Source: Lindgomyces ingoldianus (taxonomy: Eukaryota > Ascomycota > Dothideomycetes > Pleosporales > Lindgomycetaceae). Taken from it: 64,000 bases of DNA. Position numbers and translations under genes: made by a program. This document shows positions 23,218 through 35,900 of this stretch, piece by piece. The first letter of the stretch is position 1. Each line of letters starts with the position of its first letter. Below the pieces are notes generated by a model. The model saw only the letters and a program-made list of their open reading frames with translations. It did not search any database and was not told the DNA's origin. The stretch covers positions 280,028-344,027 of the forward strand of contig NW_022985203.1 in assembly GCF_010093535.1 (NCBI RefSeq), given 5' to 3'.

Positions 23218-24008
23218 GCTGACAGTCACTACAGCACGAGCTAAATGTGGTATTTGCAAGAAGGGGAATGGAAATTCGCGCCCTTGTTTCGCTCTCAATG
23301 GGCGATGAAATGCGTTGGCGGTTGACGGCGAATGGCAACAGTAAATGTGTTCTCAATGCTCTGCGAGCGTGAGCCCTGTTAGTGGAGCTATTTGGAATAG
23401 ATATGAGACGTAAGGACAACAACAATAGAAGGAGCGGACAGATGCCAGTTTTGAAAGGGAATCGATATTTGTATAGGGAAGTTCGTGTGAAGAGAGCAGT
23501 CTCTTTAAATGATCTGCCCTTCGAACACCCCCAGGCTTGGTTTGGCCGGGTTTCCACAAAAGTTGCCCAGACCTCGTGAAGCTTCTCGGATCTGGGGGAC
23601 GAACCACAACCTCTCATCCGACAACCTTCTGAAAGCAACTTTTAAGTCGTCTTGCAGAGCCCTTGACTACTGAAATAGACGGAATACGAAGAATCGATTG
23701 AAGACTTGATTGAAGCTTTACGACTTCGAGGATGCAAATGCAAGATGAGAGGGATTTCTGTGGAACATCACATAGAGACCAAAGCTCCACTACCGCAAAG
23801 GGCTAGCGTCGGTGCCGGAACAGCTAATGTTCCATGCTGGTGAAATTCCGATGTTAATCCGGGAACTCGTCGTCAACAGCTGTGAAAGACCAGTCGATGA
23901 AAAACCCGCCGCCGCGCTCGCCATGACCTCGCCCTTCCCTCACCACTCCCGACACCGCTGAACCTTCTCTCCACCTCTCAACCAATACTAATTCGGAGAG
24001 CCCCAGTC
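23218..24008. promoter_or_regulatory. Divergent promoter region, SDR and LSM1-like genes
   Basis: A 791-bp interval must contain both promoters and 5' leaders. C- and T-rich stretches precede the plus-strand start at 24009. Long antisense frames reach in from the SDR gene but are shadows. Confidence 0.4.
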
Positions 24009-24816
24009 ATGTCGTACAACCCGAATCCACCCCACGGCAACCCCGCGGGAGCTCAAGACATGGCCTCGAACTTCAGTGCCATGCTCGCACGCTCAATGCA
24101 GCCTCCCCAGGCGGAGGGTGCCATCGCCGAAGCTGCGAGCACACCACCGCCTGCCGCTGGTAAGATCGTTGCACTTGCCAAATCTACAACTCTCGCTGGG
24201 AGCTCACCCATGCTCGATAGGCTATGGAGGAGTGTACAATGCACCCCCGCCGAGCCAATACCACGCCGCTCTTGGCCCAGCTTCAGTGCCGCAGTCCCAG
24301 GCCGTCTTACCAGTTGATCTGCCGCCGCAAGCGTTCTTGACGTCCGCTATGCTTCTCGACCTGGTTGACAGTATGTCTCTCTGCGTTCGTACACAAGAAC
24401 ACGCAGAGAAATTGTTTAACAACTTCATAGAGAAGATCACGGTTCTCCTCCGTGACGAGACCGAATTCATCGGCATCCTCCGGTCCTATGATCAATATGG
24501 AAACCTCGTCCTCACTGAAGTGGTACAACGCTGGAGCGCTGCAAACCCAGAATGGGAGAATGACAACACCCTCCGAAAGTGGCTCATTGCTGACGTTCGC
24601 CAGCCAGGCGTGCAGATCGTTCGAGGAGAGAATGTCATGATCGCCGGTACCGTTGATCTCGACAGGGAGGACGACCCGAGACAATGCGCGTTTGGTCCCG
24701 AGAAACTCGTCAAAGAATTGGCAACTGCCCAGAAGGCTGCCAAGAAAGTTGAGAAGGAGAAGCAGGCCAAGAAGCTTAGGAAGGCCGGGATCGAGCCGGG
24801 TTTCGATTTGCAGTGA
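24009..24816 (+). CDS. lsm1: LSM1-like Sm-fold protein of cytoplasmic mRNA decapping
   Basis: Lsm1 is the defining subunit of the Lsm1-7 ring, which with Pat1 binds deadenylated mRNA ends and promotes decapping in P-bodies. Exons are 24009-24159, 24221-24370 and 24431-24816, giving 228 residues. The first 90 residues are Pro/Ala-rich and disordered. The Sm1 motif follows: KITVLLRDETEFIGILRSYDQ-NLVL (about 101-130). The Sm2 motif is IVRGENVMIAGTVDLD (about 163). The final 50 residues are a Lys/Glu/Ala helix, which fits the long C-terminal helix of Lsm1. The loop between Sm1 and Sm2 is roughly ten residues longer than usual and no intron explains it. Both introns (61 and 60 nt) have clear GT-AG ends. 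A more distant Lsm family member is possible. Confidence 0.82.
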
Positions 24817-27800
24817 TCATTGGAGTATGGAGGGAGCTGCATTGATGCATTTCACATACGAATTAATTATGGTGGAATGAGCTTGATGTTAGGCGCTAGC
24901 ATGAGCGGCTACGTTTGTTATGGTAAACTAAATGATACCAGGACAACAATGTCCACCGGGGATTAGCTTTCTCTCATGATGGATTGCTGTGGTCTCACTT
25001 CATGAAGACTCACGAGCTACGAAATGCATCCTGATCAGAACCTCGAACACACTTTTATAAGTGATGATGTGAATTCATAAGCATATCGCCGAACAGTTCT
25101 TCCAAAGGTGAGCATGCATCAGGATCTTGTTGAATTGTATGACTATCTCGAGCTAACATTTCACCTCGAAGCTACTGGTATATATTCATGTCACTATCCG
25201 GGCTATGGAAGGGTGGATAGACCATATTCTTCATTAGTGTGACTAGCTATCGAGATGTATCTATGACTGGTTTGATGTTTAACAGGCCCCAGAGGTGATT
25301 GCCCAATGTTTTGGTCAAGTCTACAGTGACATAATCTGAGCATATTGGGTTGGGTACTGATTTAGATGCAAATAAGGACTTCAATAAGACGCCTTTGCAC
25401 AGAGGGGGTGCAAAGAAAGAGAGCAACTCCTGAAGAGTGCAGGTACAGTGTGCGAGATACGAACGAAAAGAGATTCGTCTAAGATATCTTAGGTGGCAAA
25501 CGTAGAAATCAACATGGCAAGGTTGTGGCTTCCCGAGTAGCTTATCTAATCGCAATGCATTTGCGAACAGCTCGGCGACGAAGAACCTCACTTAACGCAA
25601 CGTTCGAGCCTTCGAGGCGAGGTGAACATCACTGGTCAACTCCATTGCCAGTCGTTGTTTGAATATAGGAGAAGAGTTGATCCCGTCAGACTCGGTCTTA
25701 TCTCCCTGCGGGTGTCTGGACGTGCACGATACGATTCGATTCCAGCCTGGCTACAGCCCCCTTTGTGAGTCCTCGATTTCCTGAGCATGATCCGACGAAC
25801 TTCTCACTCAGGTTGAAGAGCTCCAGCCACCGTTATCTGGATTCAACGCTCAAGTATAGCCTTGGGGACGGAGGTTCCCCCGAGGTCCTCATCCAACCGA
25901 AGACAAGGTCCAACATTAAATAGGAGGAGTGGAGATCGTTATTAACATATGGTAATCGCGAGGGGCCCTCGTGACACACACTGGTCCTAACAATCTTGAG
26001 AGCCGAGGTATAGTGTGCCTGAAGCATGGCTCTTTGGAAAGGGGGGGGGCGGTTGAGATCTTTCGTTTCATTGCAGTCTTTGCAAGGGATGAAGTGACCT
26101 TGCCAGACACGTCCTCTTCCGACGGCTGCGGACTCATTACGTCGTCTGGTGTGGGGGTTTAGGGGTCGTTCTGTTTGGACGGTGTTGGGCTTGGTCGGTG
26201 GGTGCCAAAGGAATCGTTTTCCTAAATCAAGATAATACGGCCAGAGCAGACATTTAGGGTAGGTACATATTCGTACCTCTTTGCTTTTTACTTATACCAG
26301 CTTATGCGCCCTGGTAAGGGCTAGCAGTGGAAATAACGCGCCTCGGGAGCTCTTGAGGGTCCGACCTCGGTCGCTACTCGCGGTTCCATTGCCGTAAAGT
26401 ATCCACTCTGGAGTGCCAGATTGAGTATGAGGCGGCTGACGGCTCGAACGATAGTTCTCGCGGGAGGGCCGAGCCCGCGGTGAACAGGCAGCTGAGATCT
26501 TTCTCTGGCTAGTGTGTTTGCTCCATCTGGTTACCCTCCTGAGATCCCTTGTGGATTGGACATGAGGCAGGAGGTGCGGCACCCGCGTCCAGCTCTCGAA
26601 GGAAAGGGGCCCGAGGGGTCGAAGGGGTATAAGAACCTCCTTGCAGCCATTGAATTGTCGAAGAGTTTGTCGCGGTTTCATGCTTCCGAGAACGAAGCAC
26701 GCCTGCCAACCCCCTTTTGGAGTGTGCAGTCCGAGATCAACTTGTTCGCTGCTCAAGGCCCTCCAGGACGGTGACCTCAGAGTGCGATAGAAGAGAGCGT
26801 TATCCAAAGAATGAAGAGATAAATGGGCTTCTTCCTACTTGTCGGCGTTGACCGGGGGGCTGTACGGACCGCTGAGTCGACAACTACGTCCTCTGAGGTT
26901 CTATCAGAAACCGTGCATAATTTGCAGAAAACAGCGAAATGAGGTCGATTCCAGGTGAGCGAGAAGTTCAGTGAGAGGGATTTCAGCATGATGGCGTCGC
27001 TGGCTGTTGTGGGGTTGAGATGCGATTTGTAGGAGGAGCTAAACGCTAGCTTCTTGGGTGAGCCAGCTGGGACTTCACGATAAACCTCCATCCTTCTCCT
27101 CCGCACCATCTTTATTATCACTCTTCAGCACCATCGATAATAAAGGTTCCTCGTATCAACAGCTCCTGCTTAGGAACATAGTACCTGAGTCCCTGATCAA
27201 CAGCCCACCGCGCAGTAACTCAGCCAGCCCCTACTGAATCGGAGATGCCTCAACCAGGCAACGGCAACCAGTCTGTTAGTTCGAGCAATCCGCTCCCTTC
27301 CACACTCAAACGTGTCGAGAGATCGTTTTCGTAGTACCGTAGTCATTCTTGTAGAATGGCTACGCACACTGAGACTTCTCTATTCGGGGATGACTAGACA
27401 CTTTCCTTAGAGTACAGCTTTCTGTCTGTGTTTCCTGGAATGTTCTTTGGGAAAGGTAAGCCATCGAAATGACAACTGTGTTGCAAGAATGGATGAACTG
27501 GAGAGGAAGAAGCCTCTAGCATACAAGAACTGATGTCCCTACAGCGAGAAGCATTAGAGCTGGCAACCCAACGCCAAACTGACTTTACTGATTGCGACCG
27601 GGCGATCGGGCAACCGCGGAAAACGAGAACGATCAAATAGGGAAGAAAGGAAGTTAAGAAAAGGAAGTTAGGATTATGAGCACACAAGAGGTGGATCTAA
27701 AAGTTGGGTCAAGAGAAGCCGCTGCATACCAAAACCGCTCGAGCTGTGTCCGACTATGCCCCTTCCACGTAATTGCAGCCAGCCGGACCACCCCTTGTCA

Positions 27801-28090
27801 TTCTGAATACGGTCCATCGCTCTGACACCTAGATTCAACCAGTCTTGCGGATATACGACTTGTGGGGTCCTGGTCTACAGAATATCAGAAGTGCCTGACA
27901 TCTGTGCCGCCTACACCTTACCTACCTCCGCCTCGTGGCTCATCCTTAATGGTGTCCACCCCTCGATCTCCGGCTGCGTTGGATATCTGACTCGAGTGTT
28001 CCGCAAATGGAGCAGATTCAACTCTTTTTTCTCGACAGAGGGTGTCCAATAACGCGTTGTCCCCATAGTCTTGCCTCTATCCTCGACGGA
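24817..28090. other. Intergenic, 3.3 kb, no gene recognised
   Basis: Both strands hold frames under 175 codons, most without an ATG start. The stretch 26290-26790 is more GC-rich than its surroundings and is open on both strands, which reflects composition rather than clear coding. A minus-strand frame near 26777-27109 with an ATG has no family match I can name. A run of nine or more G lies near 26040. Confidence 0.4.
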
Positions 28091-28920
28091 TTACATGTCT
28101 CTTACCGGATCATACGGCGGTCGCGGCTCGCTTGCAGCCTTTCCCGGCCCCTCTCTGCTTTGTGGCTGTTGCACACTCCCCAGCTGGGCTTGATTCTGGA
28201 TGTGAGCTGCAGAATGTCCTAGTTGCTGCGTTTGCGACTGCTGCATGCTGCCGCTCGGCGAGGCTGTAGGCTGCGTACTTTGCAATTGCTGTATGCTACT
28301 CTCTGGCTGGGCTTGGCTTTGACTTTGGGACCCGGAACTTGAGCCTGCCATCCCGGAGGGCAACATACTACCTTCGGCTAAGTTTTCGTTATAATTAGCT
28401 CCTATACATGCATATATATGCTAATCTGCCAGGGTATGCATATAAAGACGGCGACACGCCCTACGTACTGTATCTTCGTTGAATATCTCTCAGGAGCTGT
28501 GAGACTCTCCACTTCAAAATTATCATTTCCACAGCCGGGATGCCTTCTGCAACCAGCCTATTGTTTATCCCCTCTAACATGGAGTCCTTCACGTTCGCTG
28601 GAATATGGATCCACCTCGTCCAATTTGGGTGTGCTTCCGAGAGTTGTCTGGCTTCCTCCTTGGTTATGAACTGCATATCGTCAGACTCTGACTCCACGTA
28701 TCGACATCCTATCCCTTTGTACTCACATAGAACCTATCCCATTGCTCTCTGTTGTGTCCTGCAGCTGCCCGGACCTCATTGACGCCGGCGTTTACCTTGA
28801 GGCTCACTTGACTCATATTCTCTCGACCGATCCAGCGACGAAATGTTCTCTGCAAAGATAGATCGACCAGTTCTGGATTCTTGAGAAGCGTGAGGTTTTA
28901 GGGCACAGCGGTTCTCCCCG
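28091..28920 (-). pseudogene. Eroded gene of unknown function, Gln/Ser-rich C-terminus
   Basis: Three collinear coding-like pieces read on the minus strand. The first (about 28790-28900) contains LTLLKNPELVDLSLQRTFRR and then REQWDRFY. An in-frame TAA stands just before it, where CAA would restore a codon. The second (28461-28700) contains YVESESDDMQFITKEEARQL and EGINNRLVAEGIPAVEMIIL; it is out of frame with the first by about two bases near 28725. An intron with GTACGT donor and GCCGAAG acceptor joins it to the third piece (28091-28364), a Gln/Ser-rich tail ending PPYDPVRDM. I do not recognise the family. A possible related piece lies at 29352-29555. It could instead be a live gene with introns I misread. 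Confidence 0.45.
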
Positions 28921-31900
28921 CTTCCGCCTAGCCTTGGCGTTATTTGTTTTTGGTGAGGCTGAGGTGAGTGACACTGACGCTGCTCGGGCCAGAAGGAATC
29001 GGAATCGGCGGTGGCGCTGAAGTGCTTGTGCGTCTTGGTCGGAGGGGCATCATTGGTAGAGAATCATCGAGGTAAGAGGCGGCAATTTCTGTTTTCGAAT
29101 GTCTAGGATGCTGAAGCTTACGCCGCGATTGTCCTTCGTGTCATATTGATATCGTGGTGAACCGTCCACGATCTCATTTCAGCTTTCGGAGTTGGGCTTC
29201 ATGCTGTGCTACCAGTTCGGCCATCTTCAACACGGGAACGGGAAGCGCTGCGCCGGAGCACGACCTCACTAGTCCAAGGATTATTGATATTCATTTTGCA
29301 ATAATGCTAATACCAGGTTGGTGGTACAAATACTGGGACACTGTAAACCTCTCAGGCTGTTTCGAAAATCAAGGTCAGCTCATTATTCTCTAGCTCAGCC
29401 AACACCAAGGCGTTCTTCAGGAAGGGTCCGGAGTTCTCCAAGCGGATGACATAAGCGTCTCCTATCTCCCTTCTTGCTGGTGGGCCAGGCTTCCTTTCAA
29501 TAAACCAGCACGCTCCGTCGTTGATCAGCCGTCTGACGCAGTCTGCAAAAGGCATCGCAACCCCACTTTTCCGCTACCCTCCGGATGCGGCCCGATCCCA
29601 AGTCAGACGGTATGCTTCTCTGTGTTGGAAAACCGGGGGGGCGCGGAAGGTGGGCACAACGGGGATTGGAGAGGATTTGGGAGGGATCGCGGCACGAAGT
29701 TTATTCCTCGGACACATGTCTCATCACCCTTCTTCGCCTCCTACCAACGGTTTCTCACCGCTCAGATGGCATCACTTGGCCAGAGACCTCCTGTTGGATA
29801 GTCTCTCCTTATCTGTCAAAGCCTTCCTCCACGTCCAGTGAACCTCACGCCATGCCTGTCGTAAAGAGATGGCATTACTTCGGCCATGCGTGCTGAACGA
29901 AGGTCACATTTGATTATCCACTGAGATGACGTCTCCGGCTCCTATTACCCTGTCTCCCCGATTTCATCCTGCAGCAATAACCAATGGGAATATCTGGCTG
30001 TTGAAGCGGTCTTCGTCACAACCGCCTCGCGAGATCCTCTCTGCTGCCCAACGCCACATTCTTACGCCGTGCATCAATATTCCCAGTCGTTTGACCTCTA
30101 TTCTCTGAAGATGCGACCAGAAGGCCATTCCCCCAACAAACGCCCTGTTTGAATACTCGCCTTTCTCCGACCTCCAACCGTCATGCTTGAAGGATGCAGA
30201 AAGCTGCGTCTGCAGCGCCTTGCCTCATGCGTCTAGGAGATTTTCTCATCTGCTTGACGATCCCCCGCGAATTAAGGTAGGACTGCATTCACTTTCGGTA
30301 CAAATGGCTTTCGGCCCCGACAGCGGTTGGATGAAGTTGCAGCATTAGGCGTTATTCCTCCTCTACAAAATCGAAGTTGAATAAATTAGCTGGTGCTCGT
30401 GATTAGCTCCGGTGATCAAGCACCTCTCACTTATATCAAAGAAGGTATATGAGTCTTCGATTTCCGTAGACATTTCTCGATATGAATCCGGTGTGGATTA
30501 CTTCATAAATTGTAACGCGATACGTTTCTGTGATCTCCGGCTTTTAGGTACGCTGTGCCAGGCTTCATGCTCTCAGTAATGCAGTTCTTCAAAGTAGTTG
30601 AGATTACAGAGACTAGATTCAAAGAAGGCAAAGATTATTGGGATTTCCAGGTTAACCAATATCAATTAAGCGACGAATAAATTACCTGTATTGAAAATCC
30701 ATGCCTTCTCTCATGGTTACTATGTCCGTCCTGCTGGCTTTTATCAATCTCAAGTATCTCTCCCACATAATTTTTAGCTTCCCTCGTCAATCACATGTAT
30801 CTTTTTCTCCGAATGCTTATCTCCGTCATCGCCCATCGAATACCCCCTTTCTTTTAATGTGCAGTTCGCCACTGGTAGACACCATACATTGCCAGTTATT
30901 ATCATTTTAAGATGTTCGATCCAGCTGCAAATCCTATTCGAGGCTCTCTGTTTATGATTTTCGGAACTTCCATCAATGCCGCCATGGCCACAGTCTTGAG
31001 CGCTCAACCAATTATTTTATTGTCTGTCGTGGTTTCATGGAGGTCTAAATTTTCATCTTTTAGGTATCATTGTAGCAGCCCTAGAGAACCTAGTGGGAAA
31101 CATACATCAGAGCGGGCGTGGGTGGTATAAATGCCATTAGATCTGAGGGCAGGAAAGTGGTATCATTAATTTTGGTTAGCTTATTAAGCTGCACAGGTGT
31201 CCGGCCACCTTCTATCTCCTTAAGGTGTTCTTATTTCCTCCAATTCTCCCATCTCAAGAACGTTACTTCCACAACTTCAAACCGCAGTCCAAAAAGACTG
31301 GGAAATCAAAGGCTATGGACGAAGAGTGTTCTGTGAGGCCACGATAGATCCATGCGTCAGATCCATGCGTCAGATCCATGCGTCAGTTCAAAAAGGATCA
31401 GGCATGGAAATGTATGAGAACTGGATCTGTGCACTTACGAGCCAATTATGCACGCTACCAGGCTCGTGCATCGTATGCTTTGACTTCTTCATAGCTATCC
31501 AAGGGTTGGGCAATCGGGGAGGCCCTAACGCCACCGCGACTGGGTCGCTTTCACCAGTCCTTGTCTAAACCATTTCTTTCACAGTCCTCGGTCTTAACGA
31601 ATGTTATTTCCCGTCCTCTAGTCGACACATATTTGGCGTTATCCAGGGAGTTTTAGCCTAAAGATTTATGATTGGAGCCAGAGCTTTGAATCCAGACGAA
31701 TGAGACTGTTGTTTGTCCATTTGAGAATGCTGGAGGGACTGGAGGCAGTCTGGAAACCTCCACTCATGAGTAAGTCAAGGAAGTATTTTATTCCTTCGCA
31801 AAGAAAACAAGCTGGATGACCCATAGACAAGTATCCATAAGACTCTACGCGTATACGACCATAGTCTTGATGTTTCACAGCCTGGTATCGGATGTTGCGA

Positions 31901-32138
31901 GGCTAAGAGCTCAAAAAGACGACGGAGAAGGGTTTATCTACCTATCTGATCGCATTTCCCTACGGATAGATCAGCACCTGTCAACCACACCAGAAGTGTT
32001 CACCAGCGTAGCATATCAAATCGCGGTACTAGGGTAATGGAGACTTGGGAAAAACTTTATTTCTTCAACCTAGAGACACAGTAATAAGTTGCTATCCTTT
32101 CTAAGATCCCGGTTGACCTATTCATTTCCGCCATGGGG
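28921..32138. other. Intergenic, 3.2 kb, no clear gene
   Basis: A minus-strand ATG frame at 29352-29555 (67 codons, MPFADCVRRLINDGACWFIE) and a further stretch near 29160-29260 (KMAELVAQHEAQLRKLK then stop) look coding, but I could not join them by plausible splice sites. The rest shows nothing recognisable apart from the 13-bp tandem repeat at 31347. Confidence 0.4.
31347..31385 (+). repeat. 13-bp tandem repeat, three perfect copies
   Basis: The unit GATCCATGCGTCA occurs three times without a mismatch. It lies in non-coding DNA. Perfect identity suggests recent slippage. Confidence 0.95.
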
Positions 32139-32969
32139 TCAGGGCCTGCGATCTCCATTTTGCCCCCCCATCGTACAAATTAATTCAAGGCGCCTCGTTA
32201 TCATCTCCGAAAGGTTTCTTCCGCTATACTGCTCATCGTCCTCTTCCTCGATAACTCGGTCCTCTTCCTTCCTTCCTACTGTGTCCTCTTTTGTCACTAT
32301 GCCTGTCCCCATCTTTTCTGCCTTTTCTCCTTCCGCATCTTCGCCATCAGACTCTCCGTCCTCCTCTCCCTCGCCCAAACTATCCCCCTCCTCCCGAATA
32401 TCGACCACCACTACCTGCTTCCCCCTTTCTTTCTCTTTCTCCTTCTCCGTATCCCCTTGAGCCTCTTTAAACGACCGCGTAAGACCGTGAAGCACACCAC
32501 TGGCCACCTCCAACTCCCGTCGCAGTGAATTGATCTCATCTAGCCTAGTATTAAGACGTTCCGTTAATTTATTCAGCTGCTCCCGGTATATCCGCACTAT
32601 TAATCCTTGACGATAATTTCCGTCCAGGTATTCTTCAATCTTCCGCCGTTGCTCCAAATCCTTCCGTAGTTCTCGGCTGTACTCTTCAAGGCGATCCTCG
32701 AACGATTGAACAATAGGCAGGGTAACTTGAGAAATGGGGATGTGTCCTTCGGGCAGAAGCTTGGTGGGTGTTGTGGGTGGTGGATTCCGAAGGGTTGGAG
32801 TTACATTCGTGCCGCTCGTTCCATTCAGTCCGTTCATTCCGTTCATTCTGTTTGTTCTATTTGTTCCATCACCCCCTTTCTTCCTTTTCTTCCCCCCTTT
32901 CGTCCCCCTTCTACGTTTCTTTTTCGCTTTGAGCTCGGGGTCATCGCCGTGTAAGGTATCATCGGACAT
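32139..32969 (-). CDS. Hypothetical coiled-coil protein, basic N-terminus, acidic C-terminus
   Basis: An intronless frame of 276 residues from ATG 32969. I do not recognise the family. Residues 13-33 are a Lys/Arg/Gly cluster (KAKKKRRRGTKGGKKRKKGG), a likely nuclear or nucleic-acid-binding signal. Residues 36-56 are a short Asn-Gly/Thr repeat that comes from a tandem DNA repeat. Residues 85-170 are a strongly helical, charged segment (SFEDRLEEYSRELRKDLEQR, then LNKLTERLNTRLDEINSLRR) that should form a coiled coil. The last third is acidic (GEGEEDGESDGEDAEGE). The coding-like heptads and long frame support a real gene. It stands alone in a gene-poor region, so a lineage-specific gene is likely. 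Confidence 0.6.
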   Translation of the reverse strand: MSDDTLHGDDPELKAKKKRRRGTKGGKKRKKGGDGTNRTNRMNGMNGLNGTSGTNVTPTLRNPPPTTPTKLLPEGHIPISQVTLPIVQSFEDRLEEYSRELRKDLEQRRKIEEYLDGNYRQGLIVRIYREQLNKLTERLNTRLDEINSLRRELEVASGVLHGLTRSFKEAQGDTEKEKEKERGKQVVVVDIREEGDSLGEGEEDGESDGEDAEGEKAEKMGTGIVTKEDTVGRKEEDRVIEEEDDEQYSGRNLSEMITRRLELICTMGGQNGDRRP

Positions 32970-35900
32970 CGTGAAGGTGGCGCGCTGTCAGTTTCGCAGC
33001 CGTCTCGGTTTGAAATGAATAGCTTGGTAAGAAGGTTTAAACGATGTCAGAAAGAATAGTAAAATCGCACACTTAGCGATGTAGTGAGAAGGCTGAATGA
33101 AAAGTTAAAGATGTTAACATGCGTCGTAGCAGACCCAAAAGCCCAACTGAGCCTTACTGGTTGACAAAGGGAAGGAACTAGTAAAGCGTACTGTTCATCA
33201 TTTGGCACCTTCTTGAGGCATTTCGCTTAGCGCATCTTCCCCATTTCGGTTGCTCTCCTTTCCTAGGGGAATGTTTCCATTGGTGACGGAAGGCACTCTG
33301 ACCCAGGTAAAGAAGTGAGTATCAAGATAGCAAGCAAGAATGATTCAACTGGTTGGGGCTGTTGCGAATGTGCTTGCTCTCAAACAACTCTAATCCACGC
33401 ACAATTGAGCGGTGAGCGACAGTCGCAAGGTTGAAATGAAGGCATTACGCAAAAGTACTTAGGTAGGAAGTGGTGAATGAACTACCACGTGACTTGACTT
33501 TCGCCCCAGAGGCAACCATCTAAGAGCAGTTGAAGAAACTTAAAATCCACAATACCGCATCAGTCCCGAAGCGAAATCCCCTTCATAGCCATATAAACCC
33601 CAAAAGTCCCTGACTTTCCCAATATTTCAATCACATCAATCAAACATGGTGTCTTTAGGTCCCTTCATTTTTGGTGATGTAAGGTTGCGGGGAGGCGACG
33701 GGTGACTTAGTAGGTGGTTACAAACGAGCTGATACTAAATCACATTATTGTGCCTAGCTTGGATAGTCACCCTATATTAGTCAACAAACAAAACGTATGC
33801 TCTTTCCCGGTTCGTCGGAAGACCAAAAGTGACAAAGACCGGGAGTTTCACAAAATCCATTTTGAGGTGGTTTTGGGTTCAACATTTCTGGCATCCTTTT
33901 TGGGCTGTGGGTAGGCGAGGCATGTTCAGTGACAGAATTTGGTATGCTAGTACGTTCTGCCTTGTTTTCGCACGAGGGTTACCCACTCAGAGGTAGTGTG
34001 AATATGTGGTATAAACTGCGGATTTAGCGCCGGGGCATAAAAGAGATATATCCAGAATGTGGACCCTACGATTCCCGCTCATTAGCATCCTTTTCCCAAC
34101 TTTCAATATTATTATCGTCTTACTGCTGTTAAGGAATGTATTTTTCGAGTCATTAGGCTCAAGAACTAAGCGTAGATTCTCGCTGACGAGAAAACCGACG
34201 CTCCATGAAATTCGAGCACTCGCGCGTTTTCTCCATGACGAACAGCCATGTATATTTCTAAAAAGCTCCGCACCATCGAAAAGCATGGGGTCCAGGAATA
34301 GGGAGCTTTTGGTCGGGAGCTCGCCAAAATCCAGATACTATGTCCTGAGGTTTCCTTTATTCTCGGGGGTCCGTAGTGTGGGGGTATACGGTTTTGCGCC
34401 CTGCGGTGATCCAGAAATCGCATAATGATAGTTGAGGAGTTGTTTTTAGATGCCCAATTCAACTCTAACCATCCAAGAAGACCATTCTCGTTTTAGAGCG
34501 AAGGGGAAGCGATTCCGTAAGGAGTCTAGGACGAACAGCAGAAGGGAGCTATGCATATCCAAAGTGGCATCTTGCAAATTCCAGGTGTCTATAGATCACA
34601 ATCCCTCCCTCACATAGTTCTAAATTTTCAACAAAGGACTGTTTCCCATCTCGGTAATGGTATTGTGCCGTCTAGCAAACGATATGGATACATACTAGGG
34701 ACTCGACCCATCGAGCTTCCACCCGTGGCCTTCCTGTCTTGGAGTCTATGAGGAAGGCTTGCCTTTTTTTTGTCCACAGTAAAGACGAGAAGCCAGCATA
34801 AGAAGAAGTAGAACTAGATTTCAAAATCTTCGGCGTCGATTTTTGAGAGCATTTAGTCCATAGCTCAGTGAGCACTGCCAAACCATGCAGCTAAAAGAAG
34901 TTCAATCTTCTCTGACCCCAAATAGACACTTGAGAGCGGATCCCACAACCTAGGTGTGTATCGTACAAACTCTCTATTAGCAGATATCATTGGTGTAGTT
35001 TTTATTTTCGGTAGTACCTAGACAAAGTACTAACTATCCAGTAAAAATTTTGTTTATTCGTTCGTTACAATTTAAGCAGATATTTATTGCAAATCTCAAT
35101 TTGTAATTAGAGGTCCTTAAGTTAGCAACGGTTTGGCATAAATCTAACTGCTAGGGCGGTAGTAATAGCTATTTCAAATTAGAGCTGCATATAATTTAAC
35201 TAATAGCTAAACTAGTAGAGCGCTCTTGTATTAGCTTACGTACAGTTTTATAGACCCAAAGCTATAAGAACTAGCGGAACAACGGCATCAGCAAAGTATC
35301 TATGGTAGAGGCGCGAGGCAGTTAAGTACATTCCATATTACTACTCTCTTATCATCTAAGTAATATGTATAGTACAAGAATCTATCTTAAAATTTACTCA
35401 AATATGCTAAGGCTTAGTTTAGGACTGTTAAACTACAAAGCTTGGCATCTACTAGACGTTCAAGTGTAAAAGTCACAAGGAGGCTCAGAGCCACCAACTT
35501 ACAAATCCCGGCAACTTTCACGATCGAGATAGAGGCCCATGAGTATTTCGGGAGGGTATTCGTGCCCAAACAAAGATAGCCAATAAGGCTCATGATGACG
35601 AATGATGTTGGCGCCATTTGGCGGTCGCTTCCATATCCTGGTTCTTGTGTTCGTCTTCAACCAAATAACAGCAAATTTCTTTTACCACCAAGCAGCTGCT
35701 CCCAGGAATAACCCTCCGCGCATATGTACTATTGTACATCACTTCCTTCTCTCTGAAACACCACAAACACGTCATCCGACTTCAGTGGTATTTCTTCCCC
35801 GAAGGCCACCACGACCATGTCTCACGACTGTTCCACTTTTTGATTCTCGAGAGGCTTGACAACGCACATTGATCGTCTTGTAGTTATTTTTATAGTTTCA

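Noticed and set aside
23218..23298. N-terminal extension of the SDR from a TTG start
   Set aside because: The only ATG that fits is at 23217; a TTG start would be unusual in a fungal nuclear gene.
22943..23638. 231-codon minus-strand frame overlapping the SDR gene
   Set aside because: It is a shifted frame of the SDR coding region extended into the promoter; the SDR frame carries all conserved motifs.
26292..26807. 171-codon minus-strand frame in a GC-rich stretch
   Set aside because: Starts with TTG, is open on both strands, and the translation is rich in Arg/Ser/Pro without a family.
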